Shown here one piece after another: positions 1 to 23,659 of a DNA stretch of 30,000 nucleotides; within the stretch, counting starts at the first letter, position 1; each line of letters starts with the position of its first letter. The stretch lies in NCBI RefSeq assembly GCF_006874765.1, contig NZ_CP040840.1:3392501-3422500 (forward strand), written 5' to 3'. Under the pieces are notes generated by a model, which worked only from the letters and a program-made list of their open reading frames with translations, had not been told where the DNA came from and did not search any database. This stretch comes from Leptospira weilii. Lineage in GTDB: Bacteria > Spirochaetota > Leptospiria > Leptospirales > Leptospiraceae. Position numbers and translations under genes: made by a program.

Positions 1-1
1 A

Positions 2-2584
<2,583 letters not shown>

Positions 2585-3112
2585 TTATTTTTTGAGTCTT
2601 TTCAGATAAATGATCAACTCCGAAGAAATCTGAATCGGTCTTTTACGATATGTTTTCTTATATTCTTTCTTAAACTCCTTATGACAGGATTTACAGGATT
2701 GTTCATAGTCTTTTGTCTTCAAAGCTTCCTGAGATATTTCAGTCCATTTTGCTTTTTGTTCGTCGAGTGCGAAGTTTGGAATTTCCGTTAGGATTTTTTC
2801 GATATATTCCGGTTTTCCTTTTTTCGCCGCTTTAACGGCAGGTTTCGTATACTCTTCCATAAAGTCGTGAACCGTAGTTTCTACTTTTCTTTCGGGCTGC
2901 GCCGAGAGGGCAAAAGTAATCAGAACGAATAATGCAACGATAGAAATCGTAAAAATCCCAAAATTGGGGCAGAACCCAGAACGCGCCCTATGGGAAACGT
3001 TCTGTTGAGTTGCCGCAGCTTGATCTTTCTGATAAAGCAGAAAACTCAATGCGCCGCTCTCTAAGAATCGCTTCCGCAGGTTTTGGGACGCGCTGTAAAT
3101 CGTTTTTTTCAT
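2585..3112 (-). CDS. Exported c-type cytochrome, class II-like, with extended N-terminus
   Basis: 175 residues. One heme-attachment motif CKSCH lies near the C-terminus (C140, C143, H144) after an alpha-helical, Lys-rich region. That layout fits class II cytochromes c, where the heme motif is C-terminal. A hydrophobic export segment covers residues 52-71 (FGIFTISIVALF onward) and ends at ALSAQPE. The ATG at 3112 has a good ribosome site (GAGGA, five bases upstream) and a Lys-rich start. The roughly 48 residues between MKK and the hydrophobic core are encoded by sequence that looks like a dispersed Leptospira repeat (see that feature). I infer an in-frame repeat insertion that lengthened the signal peptide. 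There is no better start just before the hydrophobic core. Electron-transfer partner unknown. Confidence 0.72.
   Translation of the reverse strand: MKKTIYSASQNLRKRFLESGALSFLLYQKDQAAATQQNVSHRARSGFCPNFGIFTISIVALFVLITFALSAQPERKVETTVHDFMEEYTKPAVKAAKKGKPEYIEKILTEIPNFALDEQKAKWTEISQEALKTKDYEQSCKSCHKEFKKEYKKTYRKRPIQISSELIIYLKRLKK
2975..3106 (-). repeat. Dispersed repeat lying in frame inside the cytochrome N-terminus
   Basis: Read on the minus strand this segment contains AACTCAACAGAACG followed by GCGCGTTCTGGG. That resembles the 38-bp tandem repeat at 5461-5764 and its right edge (AACTCAGCAGAACG ... CGCGTTCTGGG). Other frames across it give peptides like ones I recall as small spurious Leptospira ORFs. 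Boundaries are approximate. It sits between the start codon and the signal-peptide core without breaking the frame. Confidence 0.5.
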
Positions 3113-3427
3113 TCAAATCCTCGTATGATTCACGCAAGAGCCCTCCGAACTTTTCCGTTTGGCGGAATCGGAAAAATCGAATTGTAAACTCTTTCGTAGT
3201 ATGTTCTTTGAAGAATTGCAGTTTCCTTTTTTTTGAGAATTTTGTCAATCTCAGTAGAACTGATTTCAAAACTTCGAAAGATCAACGATGAATTTAAACT
3301 GGGTGCTTCCACAAATTGCGCGCTTTTTCCGGAGAATTTCTAAAGAGTTTTCTACCCGATTTTCTGTATGGGATTTCTATACCTACCGTTTTGAATCTTT
3401 TTTGGAAAGATTATAGAGGCTATTTCA

Positions 3428-3500
3428 AATATACTTTATCTTTACTTAAAACACCAATTCCAACTATTCTAAGATATTTTCGGGATAGTTTTTGGAATCT
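3428..3500 (+). repeat. Dispersed repeat block A (partner at 25713-25784)
   Basis: The text from ATACTTTATCTTTACTTAAA to GATAGTTTTTGGAATC is matched in the same orientation at 25713-25784, with roughly 70 percent identity by eye. Both copies lie in gene-free DNA. Edges are approximate. Confidence 0.6.
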
Positions 3501-3722
3501 TTAAAAAGAGTGAAACCAACCGGATTCGAGTATTCAAAGAATAAATAATACAATTCAAATATTCAATTTTAATTGTATTCATTTTTATAAGAATAAAACC
3601 GAGAACGATCGAATGAATCGGAGTAGGATAATTGAAAATAACATGAGTTCGATCTAAGAAAACTCATTTCATTAAAGTTAATTTTTCCGGAAAAGAATAG
3701 AATTCAATGTGGAAACTTCCAT

Positions 3723-3816
3723 ACTACTGATCCCTATAAAATAGGTACCGTTAGCTTGAATATAAATCCCGTGTTTAGGATGCAGAATTTTAGACACTCT
3801 ATTATGTAGAGATGAG
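3723..3816 (-). repeat. Dispersed repeat block B (partner at 25831-25921, inverted)
   Basis: The reverse complement matches 25831-25921 over about 90 bases with few differences. Shared landmarks are TAATAGAGTGTCTAAAATTCTG, split here as two runs of 11, then CGGGATTT and CGGTACCTATTTTATAGGG. Partial copies occur at 11419-11450 and 27889-27909. Confidence 0.7.
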
Positions 3817-3821
3817 TATTT

Positions 3822-3992
3822 TAACGTGAGTTCGTGGAGAAAATGAGAAAAAATTTTCTCAAAGTAGGAGTTCCTACTTTGAGAATTTGTTCGCAAAATC
3901 GCGATTTGTTGTAGTTCCCACATTTTAAAAATAAATTTACAAAGTTCAAATTCCACTTCCTACAGAAAATAAATCACACCGAACTCACGTTA
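3822..3992. repeat. 171-bp element with 13-bp perfect terminal inverted repeats
   Basis: TAACGTGAGTTCG at 3822-3834 is mirrored exactly by CGAACTCACGTTA at 3980-3992. The interior carries a 30-bp palindrome at 3856-3885 (14-base arms around GT) and a TGTAGTTCCCACA motif at 3910. The same ends bound a different interior at 20859-21253. It looks like a small non-autonomous element, but no target duplication is obvious. Confidence 0.55.
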
Positions 3993-4097
3993 TTTTAGAT
4001 CTATTGCGAATTTAAAAAAATGTAGGGACTATTACTTTTAGAATTTTTTTTAATTCTCTTCTATCGAACTCACGTTAAAAATAGACAAAAGGAATAA

Positions 4098-4589
4098 ATG
4101 CAAAATGTCGACAATCGGATGCTTTCTAATGTTACGGAGTCTACTTTAGAGAATTTGATCCAGAATCCGGAAGAAACGTTGGAAGAATTATTGTACGGAG
4201 AGAAAGAGGATCCTCATTTGGACGTAGACAAAACCTGGCAGATCATTCATTTTCTTTTGACCGGAAGTCCTTACGAAGGCAAACCTCCCGAAAGCAACGT
4301 CATATTTGGAAAAAACGTTCTTTCCGACGAGGTGGATGTAGGATACGGTCCCGCAACGTTTTTGACCGTGGCGGAAGTGAAAGAAGTTCATCTTTTTTTG
4401 AAAGGGCTTTCCGCCGAAGAACTTTGGAGTCGATTTGATCGGGAAGCTCTTCGGAAAGTGGATGTGTATGGGGATTGGACTGGAGATGAAGAAGATCGGG
4501 AATATGTAACGGATTACTATCTTGATCTTGTCGATTTTTATGCGCGTGCTGCCGAAAATAATTTGTGTGTGATCCAATACATCAGTTGA
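4098..4589 (+). CDS. DUF1877 (YfbM-like) family protein
   Basis: 163-residue cytosolic protein with no signal or membrane segment. It matches the DUF1877/YfbM pattern: DVDKTWQIIHFLLTGSP at about residues 42-58, then the GKNVLSDEVDVGYGPATFL stretch and an acidic C-terminal half ending LCVIQYIS. Length is typical of the family. The ATG follows a usable ribosome site (AAGGA, five bases upstream). It stands alone between repeat-rich gaps, with an inverted-repeat end 20 bases before the start. Biochemical role is unknown for the family. Confidence 0.85.
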   Translation: MQNVDNRMLSNVTESTLENLIQNPEETLEELLYGEKEDPHLDVDKTWQIIHFLLTGSPYEGKPPESNVIFGKNVLSDEVDVGYGPATFLTVAEVKEVHLFLKGLSAEELWSRFDREALRKVDVYGDWTGDEEDREYVTDYYLDLVDFYARAAENNLCVIQYIS

Positions 4590-4929
4590 GTTTAATATAA
4601 GAAAATTAGATTTTTCTGATCTATTTTGAGTTTTGAATCAATATTTTAGTAAATCGTTTTCTTTGTGATCGATTTCAAGGCCTGAGTTTGCTGGACGAAA
4701 GTTGCGCTGTATGAATTGAAATTGAACGCGTCAGGTTCAAATTTTTATGCCGATTGTTTGGTTTTGTTGTAGTTCCCACAAAAGTTTTGGGTTCAAACAA
4801 GATTTTGTTTTAAAACCTGAAAATGTAGGAACTCCTGCATGGATTTTCAAAAGTCGATAAACTCCCAAGAATAGTGTTGCTGTAGGAATTCCCGTATTTT
4901 TATTAGAGTTAGCGGGAAATGACTATCAA
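4590..4929. other. Intergenic gap with TGTAGGA-type motifs
   Basis: No gene seen. It carries three copies of the short dispersed motif: TGTAGTTCCCACA at 4768, TGTAGGAACTCCTGCA at 4824 and TGTAGGAATTCCC at 4881. Confidence 0.6.
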
Positions 4930-5148
4930 ATGGCAGAAAAAATTCAAATTCCTTTAGACGAAGTAAAACGAGTTTTTAAATTTTTAGAAAACGTTCATGA
5001 TTTGATGCATCAGCCTTTGTCTTATCGAAATTCAAAACTTGTTGATAACTTTGTTAATGAGAATTATCCGGAAGTAAAAGAACTCTATTATCGTGTCGTT
5101 TGGAATTGGCTACCGAAAGAAATACAGAACGAAATCGAAGAAAGTTAG
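4930..5148 (+). CDS. Small hypothetical protein (72 aa)
   Basis: Unrecognised. It is a soluble, charged, probably helical 72-residue protein that starts MAEKIQIPLDEVKRVFKFLE and ends EIQNEIEES. Amino-acid use is natural, unlike the frames in the surrounding repeats, and it has a balanced Lys/Glu pattern with aromatic clusters (WNWLP near residue 61). That favours a real gene. The ribosome site is weak (AGCGGG about 15 bases upstream). It lies downstream of the DUF1877 gene on the same strand, but 340 bases away and across repeat motifs. Confidence 0.6.
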   Translation: MAEKIQIPLDEVKRVFKFLENVHDLMHQPLSYRNSKLVDNFVNENYPEVKELYYRVVWNWLPKEIQNEIEES

Positions 5149-5460
5149 ATTCTTCCGATCTGTCTTGGGTTTTAATTAGTGTGTGATATGATTTTTAGAA
5201 GAGAAACGACCTTCTGAACTAGCGGATGTGGAAACTCTTACGTTTTTCAAACAAGAACTTTGTCAGCAATAAAATCAGTTTTTGAAAAGTAGGTTTCCTA
5301 TTTTTAAATTGGGAAATCTGATAATTTTCAAAGGAATATAAAGTCTCAATTGTAGGAACTCCGACATTCTACCAGTTTTGGAAACAATTGTATACGTTTG
5401 ATTCGTTAGGATCCTATTCTTCATTTTTTAGAAATTTAGAAAAATCGGACTTTAAAACGC
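5149..5460. other. Intergenic gap left of the tandem repeat
   Basis: AT-rich, no gene seen. One TGTAGGAACTCC motif at 5351. Confidence 0.6.
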
Positions 5461-5764
5461 GAAAGGTATAACTCAGCAGAACGCTCTCTATGAATCGCGA
5501 AAGGTATAACTCAGCAGAACGCTCTCTATGAATCGCGAAAGGTATAACTCAACAGAACGCTCTCTATGAATCGCGAAAGGTATAACTCAGCAGAACGCTC
5601 TCTATGAATCGCGAAAGGTATAACTCAGCAGAACGCTCTCTATGAATCGCGAAAGGTATAACTCAGCAGAACGCTCTCTATGAATCGCGAAAGGTATAAC
5701 TCAGCAGAACGCTCTCTATGAATCGCGAAAGGTATAACTCAGCAGAACGCTCTCTATGAATCGC
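5461..5764. repeat. Tandem repeat, 8 copies of a 38-bp unit
   Basis: The unit is GAAAGGTATAACTCAGCAGA followed by ACGCTCTCTATGAATCGC. Copies begin at 5461, 5499, 5537, 5575, 5613, 5651, 5689 and 5727. All are identical except the third, which has A instead of G at 5552. The array is entered from ACGC and leaves into GTTCTGGG. Because 38 is not a multiple of three, it is not coding. Near-identical copies point to recent expansion or ongoing homogenisation, so it is a likely copy-number-variable typing locus. Confidence 0.95.
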
Positions 5765-5930
5765 GTTCTGGGATCAAGAGAATAATATTATAAAAATAGA
5801 ATATAATTCCATTATATTTCGACCTGAGACGCCGTTTCATTGAGTTAGCTGAGAAAACGTCTGTCCGATTCGGCGGATCATGATTTAAAGTTAATCTCGC
5901 AAGATCAACCGCCCCAAACCGCTTTCTTTT
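5765..5930. other. Short gap after the tandem repeat
   Basis: Begins with GTTCTGGG, the usual right flank of the repeat unit. No gene or clear terminator is seen before the convergent end of the aminopropyltransferase gene. Confidence 0.4.
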
Positions 5931-7427
<1,497 letters not shown>

Positions 7428-7434
7428 ACTGTTC

Positions 7435-7629
7435 CTATTTTCCTCCGGAATATCTCATAAAATTAGTATAATGGGAACGATACACTCCCGGATTCTCCCG
7501 CACAGTCTTAGGAACATTTTCCACCTCATCCACGTCTTTGGAACCTCCTCCATAAAAGTTCGTATACGTGAGATAACCGGAAATCCCAAGTACGTAAGCG
7601 GGATATAAAAGCCGTTTTATTAAATTCAT
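7435..7629 (-). CDS. Small single-span membrane protein of the DUF4178/aminopropyltransferase cluster
   Basis: 64 residues from ATG at 7629, which has a clear AAAGGG ribosome site; an upstream in-frame ATG at 7689 has none. It has one hydrophobic N-terminal span ([20 protein letters not shown]), then a Gly-rich turn. The tail pattern is [16 protein letters not shown]. No named family is recognised. It sits immediately before the aminopropyltransferase gene with a 7-base gap, so the two are almost surely co-expressed. The conserved-looking tail suggests a specific partner or cap function. That is inference. Confidence 0.7.
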   Translation of the reverse strand: MNLIKRLLYPAYVLGISGYLTYTNFYGGGSKDVDEVENVPKTVRENPGVYRSHYTNFMRYSGGK

Positions 7630-7969
7630 GAAATTACCCTTTTGATTTTGTTGTAGATAATGGGAAAGATACGGTTTCGGTATATTCAAAATATTTTAAG
7701 AAAGTGGAAAGTTTTTTTAGAACTATTGTAAAACCAGAAAAGAAATCAGCTACAATCGTTCCGTAAATTCGTAACAAAATGTAGGAGTTCCCACAAATTG
7801 GATAGTTTATGGACTTTCTAACAGACTTCATTGTTGTTAAACTTTTCCTAGTAGTTCCTACATTTGAGGTTTTGGGACGACAATCATCTTTCGGTAAATC
7901 TTATCAAAGTGCAGTAATTCCCAAATTCTAAGTTTTTGGAATGACAAGTTCTTAGTTTGTATACTTTTT
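7630..7969. other. Gap inside the DUF4178-speE cluster, with short repeats
   Basis: No credible gene; a 65-codon minus frame here runs through repeats. It contains TGTAGGAGTTCCCACA at 7780-7795 and GTAGTTCCTACA at 7851. The interruption may mean two transcripts for the cluster. Confidence 0.55.
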
Positions 7970-10000
<2,031 letters not shown>

Positions 10001-10016
10001 AAGAATCTTTTGTATC

Positions 10017-10052
<36 letters not shown>

Positions 10053-10233
10053 GGAAATCGGAAAAATTCGGAAATGCGGGCCAGAACCTAGAAACCGAAA
10101 GCGCAGATCTAAAAAATCCCAAGTTTTGTTTTAATATTTCGCTTTAGTTACCCAGAAAAACCGAAGACAAGGACAACAAGAATCTAAACCGTGCAATGTT
10201 TCTCGAACTCAAACGCGTTATTTCCTATTTCGA

Positions 10234-11043
<810 letters not shown>

Positions 11044-11418
11044 ACATCTATTTTCGGGAAACTTAAGTAAGGAATTCAAGCGAATTACGAATAATAGGGA
11101 TTTTACTTTTTGGAAAATTATGTCAGCAAGTCATCTTACAAATTGAAACAAGTATGCTGGGACAACGTCCTATTAAGTCTCCAATAACTTCCGAAATCAG
11201 AACAAGAAACACCTTTGAAAGAATTCTACATTTGCCCTCCGTTTAATAAAGGAATTTTTAAATATTCATAAAATAAAATATTCTAAAATAAGCGGATCTC
11301 TTCTATTTTTATATTTTAAAGAAAGGACACAAAAAGACAAACGCAAAGGATTTCCGGGAAGTTTTTTCGCAAAAAAGATTCCGTGCACAATAATGAACTC
11401 AAATGCCAAGGACCTCTT

Positions 11419-11450
11419 GACCGATCCTATAAAATAGAGTACCGTTAAAC
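11419..11450. repeat. Partial copy of repeat block B
   Basis: GATCCTATAAAATAGAGTACCGTTA resembles, in halves, the GATCCCTATAAAATAGGTACCGTTA end of block B at 3729 onward. It lies exactly where the IS3-type remnant breaks off. Confidence 0.45.
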
Positions 11451-11600
11451 GGACGATCGGAGCAGCTTTGTTAAGCTTCGCTATTGAATTTTTCAACAAC
11501 TCTATCATATTTGCCACTGTCTATTTCCTCTTGAACGTGTCGCTGTAACGTTTGATCTTTGTCATTTTACCCACCTTTCTCTGACAACTTTTTTAGGACA
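11440..11600 (-). pseudogene. IS3-type transposase OrfA remnant with IS left end
   Basis: On the minus strand TGTCCTAAAAAAGTTGTCAG (11600 to 11581) looks like an IS3-family tip. It is followed by ribosome site AAAGGTGGG and ATG at 11565, reading MTKIKRYSDTFKRK, the usual OrfA beginning. A stop follows. Shifting frame restores DSGKYDRVVEKFNSEA, after which another stop appears and repeat block B takes over. So this is a truncated, frameshifted IS end. Assignment is by eye only. Confidence 0.55.
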
Positions 11601-11703
11601 CCGCACGGGCCTAAAATGCGAATAATGTGTTCAAAAGGCAGGTTTTAAATTACCTAAGCAACGGAATTTGTTCTTTATTTGAAGATTTGAAAAGACTTTA
11701 GTG

Positions 11704-11734
<31 letters not shown>

Positions 11735-11859
11735 ATAAACTCGCATCTAGTAATGATCATACATTCAAAAAGAAAGCTCATTGTTTCGTTCCGCTTTAAA
11801 ACCTCAATGAGTCTATGGATTAAGAAAAACAAAACCAATAAAATTCGGAGAAACTATAT

Positions 11860-12618
<759 letters not shown>

Positions 12619-12639
12619 GCGAATTGAAAAAGAACGGGA

Positions 12640-13190
12640 GAACATTGTCCGATTCCACAGAGAACCTCCCCCGAATGCCGATTCACAAAAGAGGTATTCG
12701 CTGAGTTTCCTGGGTCGTTCGACAAGTCGTGAGCAATTTTATTTATGAAATTCGCAAGCTGTTGCGACGACCCGCAGAGCAACCTATCTCGCGCCATCAC
12801 CTTATCCACAAGTATTTGGATCCGAAGATAAATCTGTCGGAATTACGACAAATCCTCTCTGAAACTTAGTTCCCACAACGCGCCCCTTAGGAAGCCGTTG
12901 TGCCTGAGTTTCCCCTTATTTTTGGAGGTGGAAAGGTTCGGGAGATTTTTCTCTATCAGAAAATCATACTTTTGCAAGTAAAAAGCCTCATTCTTGTCGG
13001 AACACTTGAAAAATATCAGTTTTTGATTCTTATGATCCCAAAAGCCTTCTTAATTTGTGGGGTTGGTTATGATCTCGCGACCCTCGGGAGCGAGATTTGA
13101 GTTTAGGAAAGCTCTGCGCCTGAGTTCAGGGGAGTCGTAACACTTTAGTTTCTTATTCGCTACAAACTTTCTTACGCAGAACTCACGTTA
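12640..13190 (-). repeat. Interrupted copy of the 20.86-kb repeat element
   Basis: On the minus strand, 13190 down to 13072 matches 20859-20980: TAACGTGAGTTC, GAATAAGAAACTAAAGTG, CTGAACTCAGGCGCAGAGCT and CTCGCTCCCG all recur. The match then resumes at 12793 to about 12706 against 20970-21050 (GCTCTGCGGGTCGTCG, GCGAATTTCATA, TGTCGAACGA). Between them lies a 278-bp insert. The far end, near 12640, lacks the inverted-repeat tip, so the copy is truncated. Confidence 0.75.
12794..13071. mobile_element. 278-bp insert flanked by 8-bp direct repeats
   Basis: ATCTCGCG occurs at 12786-12793 and again at 13072-13079. The uninterrupted copy at 20.97 kb has it once (as its complement CGCGAGAT). The insert therefore looks like a small non-autonomous transposon with an 8-bp target duplication. 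It has a hairpin at 12874-12902 (CACAACG/CGTTGTG) and a TAGTTCCCACA motif. The ends (CCATCACC and GGTTATG) are only weakly inverted. No transposase is encoded. Confidence 0.6.
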
Positions 13191-13192
13191 TT

Positions 13193-13825
<633 letters not shown>

Positions 13826-13826
13826 A

Positions 13827-14702
<876 letters not shown>

Positions 14703-14740
14703 ACTCTACTTCCAAATTTTCCACCCTTGTAAATCCGTTC

Positions 14741-14782
<42 letters not shown>

Positions 14783-14793
14783 TTTGAACACTA

Positions 14794-17319
<2,526 letters not shown>

Positions 17320-17333
17320 GAAAACGGATTCTT

Positions 17334-17364
<31 letters not shown>

Positions 17365-17384
17365 CAGCGAATTAGAATGTACTC

Positions 17385-19154
<1,770 letters not shown>

Positions 19155-19157
19155 AAT

Positions 19158-19904
19158 ATGTGCACCGCGGTCATTTACAGAAATTTCGATCGAAAAATTT
19201 TCGGCATAGGATTTAACAGAGACGAATCCGTAAAGAGAAAACCTTCTTTGGGCCCTACGAGGTTAGGAAACGGCCCGACTTTTGCGATCGCTCCTTTGGA
19301 TGGGGATTACGGCGGGACCTGGATTGGCGTCAATTCATCGAAGGAAATTTTTTGCCTTTTGAATTTTTACGAGGTAACCCTAAAACTTTTAAGAAATCCC
19401 ACAAGCAGAGGTTTGCTTGTTCGTTCTTGTTTGTTAAGCGAAGTCAAACCCGAATCACTCAAACCAGAGGATCTCGAAAATTTTTACCCGTTCAAGCTTT
19501 TGAAAATCACCTTGGAAAAAACGGAAGTTTTCACATGGAATGGGGAAAATTTTACGACAACTTCATATACCGATACGTTTCAAATCCTCGGAAGTTCCTT
19601 CACACAAGGAGCAAAGGCTCAGATTTCCAGGGAAGTTGTGTTCCAGGAGAGTTATGCTTTAGAGTTTCTTCCCGACGCGGATGAATTTTTGAAATTATCG
19701 GGAAATTTTCTCACCTCTCATCTACCTGAAAAGGGAGCGCTTTCGCCTTGTATGCACAGAAGGGATGCTCATACGGTTTCCAAAACAGAAATCGTACTTC
19801 AAGAAAATGAGTGTACGATTGCGTATCAGGAAGGTCAACCTTGCGAATCGCCTAAACCGAGAGTTTTTAATTTAACTTTGACGAATTTTTCGTTATACGA
19901 ATGA
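19158..19904 (+). CDS. NRDE/TANGO2-family protein
   Basis: 248 residues that begin MCTAVIYRN, with the family-defining N-R-D-E at residues 20-23 (GFNRDES). A later GGTWIGVN segment (about 54-61) and RDAHTVSK near the C-terminus also fit. Cys2 directly after the initiator Met is typical and has been proposed as an N-terminal nucleophile. Human TANGO2 is linked to lipid and heme handling, but bacterial function is not settled. No signal or membrane segment is present. The ATG is three bases after the OmpA-like stop and the PilZ gene follows 9 bases downstream, so this is one operon. Confidence 0.9.
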   Translation: MCTAVIYRNFDRKIFGIGFNRDESVKRKPSLGPTRLGNGPTFAIAPLDGDYGGTWIGVNSSKEIFCLLNFYEVTLKLLRNPTSRGLLVRSCLLSEVKPESLKPEDLENFYPFKLLKITLEKTEVFTWNGENFTTTSYTDTFQILGSSFTQGAKAQISREVVFQESYALEFLPDADEFLKLSGNFLTSHLPEKGALSPCMHRRDAHTVSKTEIVLQENECTIAYQEGQPCESPKPRVFNLTLTNFSLYE

Positions 19905-19913
19905 GTATAATAT

Positions 19914-21253
<1,340 letters not shown>

Positions 21254-21888
21254 GTTACAAATTTTTTAATCTGAGCATCGTTATGTTTTATCTGTTGTTC
21301 TTTCACCATTTCCTTTGGGTTTGCTCGTTAAATACGCGATTCTGATCGTTTCTTTGTGATGCCGAACGCAATAGCAGTCTGAGATAGCGGAGCGTTATCG
21401 AAGACCCTCGACTTTGTCGAGATGAGCTTCATTTTGTTTAAGCTGCATTCTTTTCACTTAAGTTACTTCCGTTGGTTTTCTTGTTTTGTAGTAAATGCAA
21501 ATTTGCATCTAACCCATGGTTTCCAAGCCCAGAGAAGGGGCGTCAGTTTGTCTTAATAGGACGGCATGTAACAACGACTCTTATAGGAGTAATCACTTCC
21601 TATTCTTTTTTTTTACTACTTAGACGTATAAAAATGATACTCAAAAATAATCGGCCAATTTGCAAAAGTGCGGCGGTTCTCAAAAATTAAGTTGAATCTG
21701 GAATTCCGACTTTTTAGAGGAAGATCCCAACATTCTAATTTTCGAAATAAGTTCATCATAGTATTCTATTCATGTGTCCGAGTAGTAAGTAGGGTAAAAC
21801 ACCCTACTCTTCCCAGAACTTCTCTTTAAAAAAATCTGGATCTTTCTTAGTCGAAGAATAGAAAGTATACTGAGTGCTGAGGAGAATT
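21254..21888. other. Gene-free gap before the SBBP lipoprotein
   Basis: Repeat-like text near 21490-21545 (GCATCTAACCCATGG ... GGGGCGTCAGT) resembles 25410-25470 (GTGCCTAACCCACGC ... GGAAGACGCTC). A 72-codon frame at 21472-21690 reads through this and is not credible. It also contains the hairpin at 21788-21808. Confidence 0.5.
21788..21808 (+). promoter_or_regulatory. Perfect 8-bp hairpin upstream of the SBBP lipoprotein
   Basis: AGTAGGGT, loop AAAAC, ACCCTACT. There is no T-run after it, so it is not a standard terminator on the plus strand. It lies 80 bases before the start codon and may be an operator or leader structure. Role not known. Confidence 0.4.
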
Positions 21889-23346
<1,458 letters not shown>

Positions 23347-23382
23347 TTCCTTATTATGTAGTTAAGCGTTAATCGATACATT

Positions 23383-23580
23383 TCAATCGTTCTCGCTTTT
23401 GAAATTGATTCGAAGTTTGGAATTTTTTTGTTTCAAACTTTGCGTCGGTTTTCCTTTGATTCCATTCGACATCGAACTTCCACCGGCCTTGATCCACTCA
23501 AGAGCCGGTAAATTCTGTAAAAATTCAGAAAGACTGGTAACTTTATTTTTACGCAACTTGAAGGAATGCTCTCGATTCTT
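23383..23580 (-). pseudogene. Possible leucine-rich-repeat protein remnant
   Basis: A minus frame without ATG, open from 23580 to a stop at 23383-23385, reads NKVTSLSEFLQNLPALEWIK. Its spacing of Leu, Asn and Pro looks like a bacterial leucine-rich repeat. A Lys-rich tail ending INFKSEND follows. The frame begins right after a stop (TGA, 23583-23581). It lies directly downstream of the WGR-ligase gene on the same strand. Weak call: it could be chance. Confidence 0.3.
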
Positions 23581-23659
23581 TCATGTCCGATCGTTCATAT
23601 GTATAGACCGAGTAGGTTTATAAAAGTATAATCTAACAAAAAGTCATCAACGGCTTTCA

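Larger units (their letters stand above)
3113..4097. other. Gene-free region built of dispersed repeats
   Basis: About 1 kb with no credible gene. Short open frames (for example 3316-3504 on plus and 3678-3956 on minus) coincide with repeats and lack ribosome sites. It contains two blocks that recur near 25.7-25.9 kb, a 171-bp element with inverted ends, a 30-bp palindrome and several TGTAG..TTCCCACA motifs. A further CGAACTCACGTTA end is at 4065-4077, just before the DUF1877 gene. Confidence 0.7.

Noticed and set aside
3316..3504. 62-codon plus-strand gene
   Set aside because: Coincides with dispersed repeat block A; no ribosome site.
3678..3956. 92-codon minus-strand gene
   Set aside because: Runs through repeat block B, the inverted-repeat element and a palindrome.
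5461..5764. CRISPR array
   Set aside because: Units follow each other directly with no spacers and there are no cas genes.
11266..11517. 83-codon minus-strand gene
   Set aside because: It is the wrong frame of the decayed IS3-type OrfA continuing into a repeat.
12900..13100. 66-codon plus-strand gene
   Set aside because: Lies within the 278-bp insert and crosses its edge into the repeat; no coding character.
21472..21690. 72-codon plus-strand gene
   Set aside because: Starts inside repeat-like text shared with 25.4 kb; no ribosome site.
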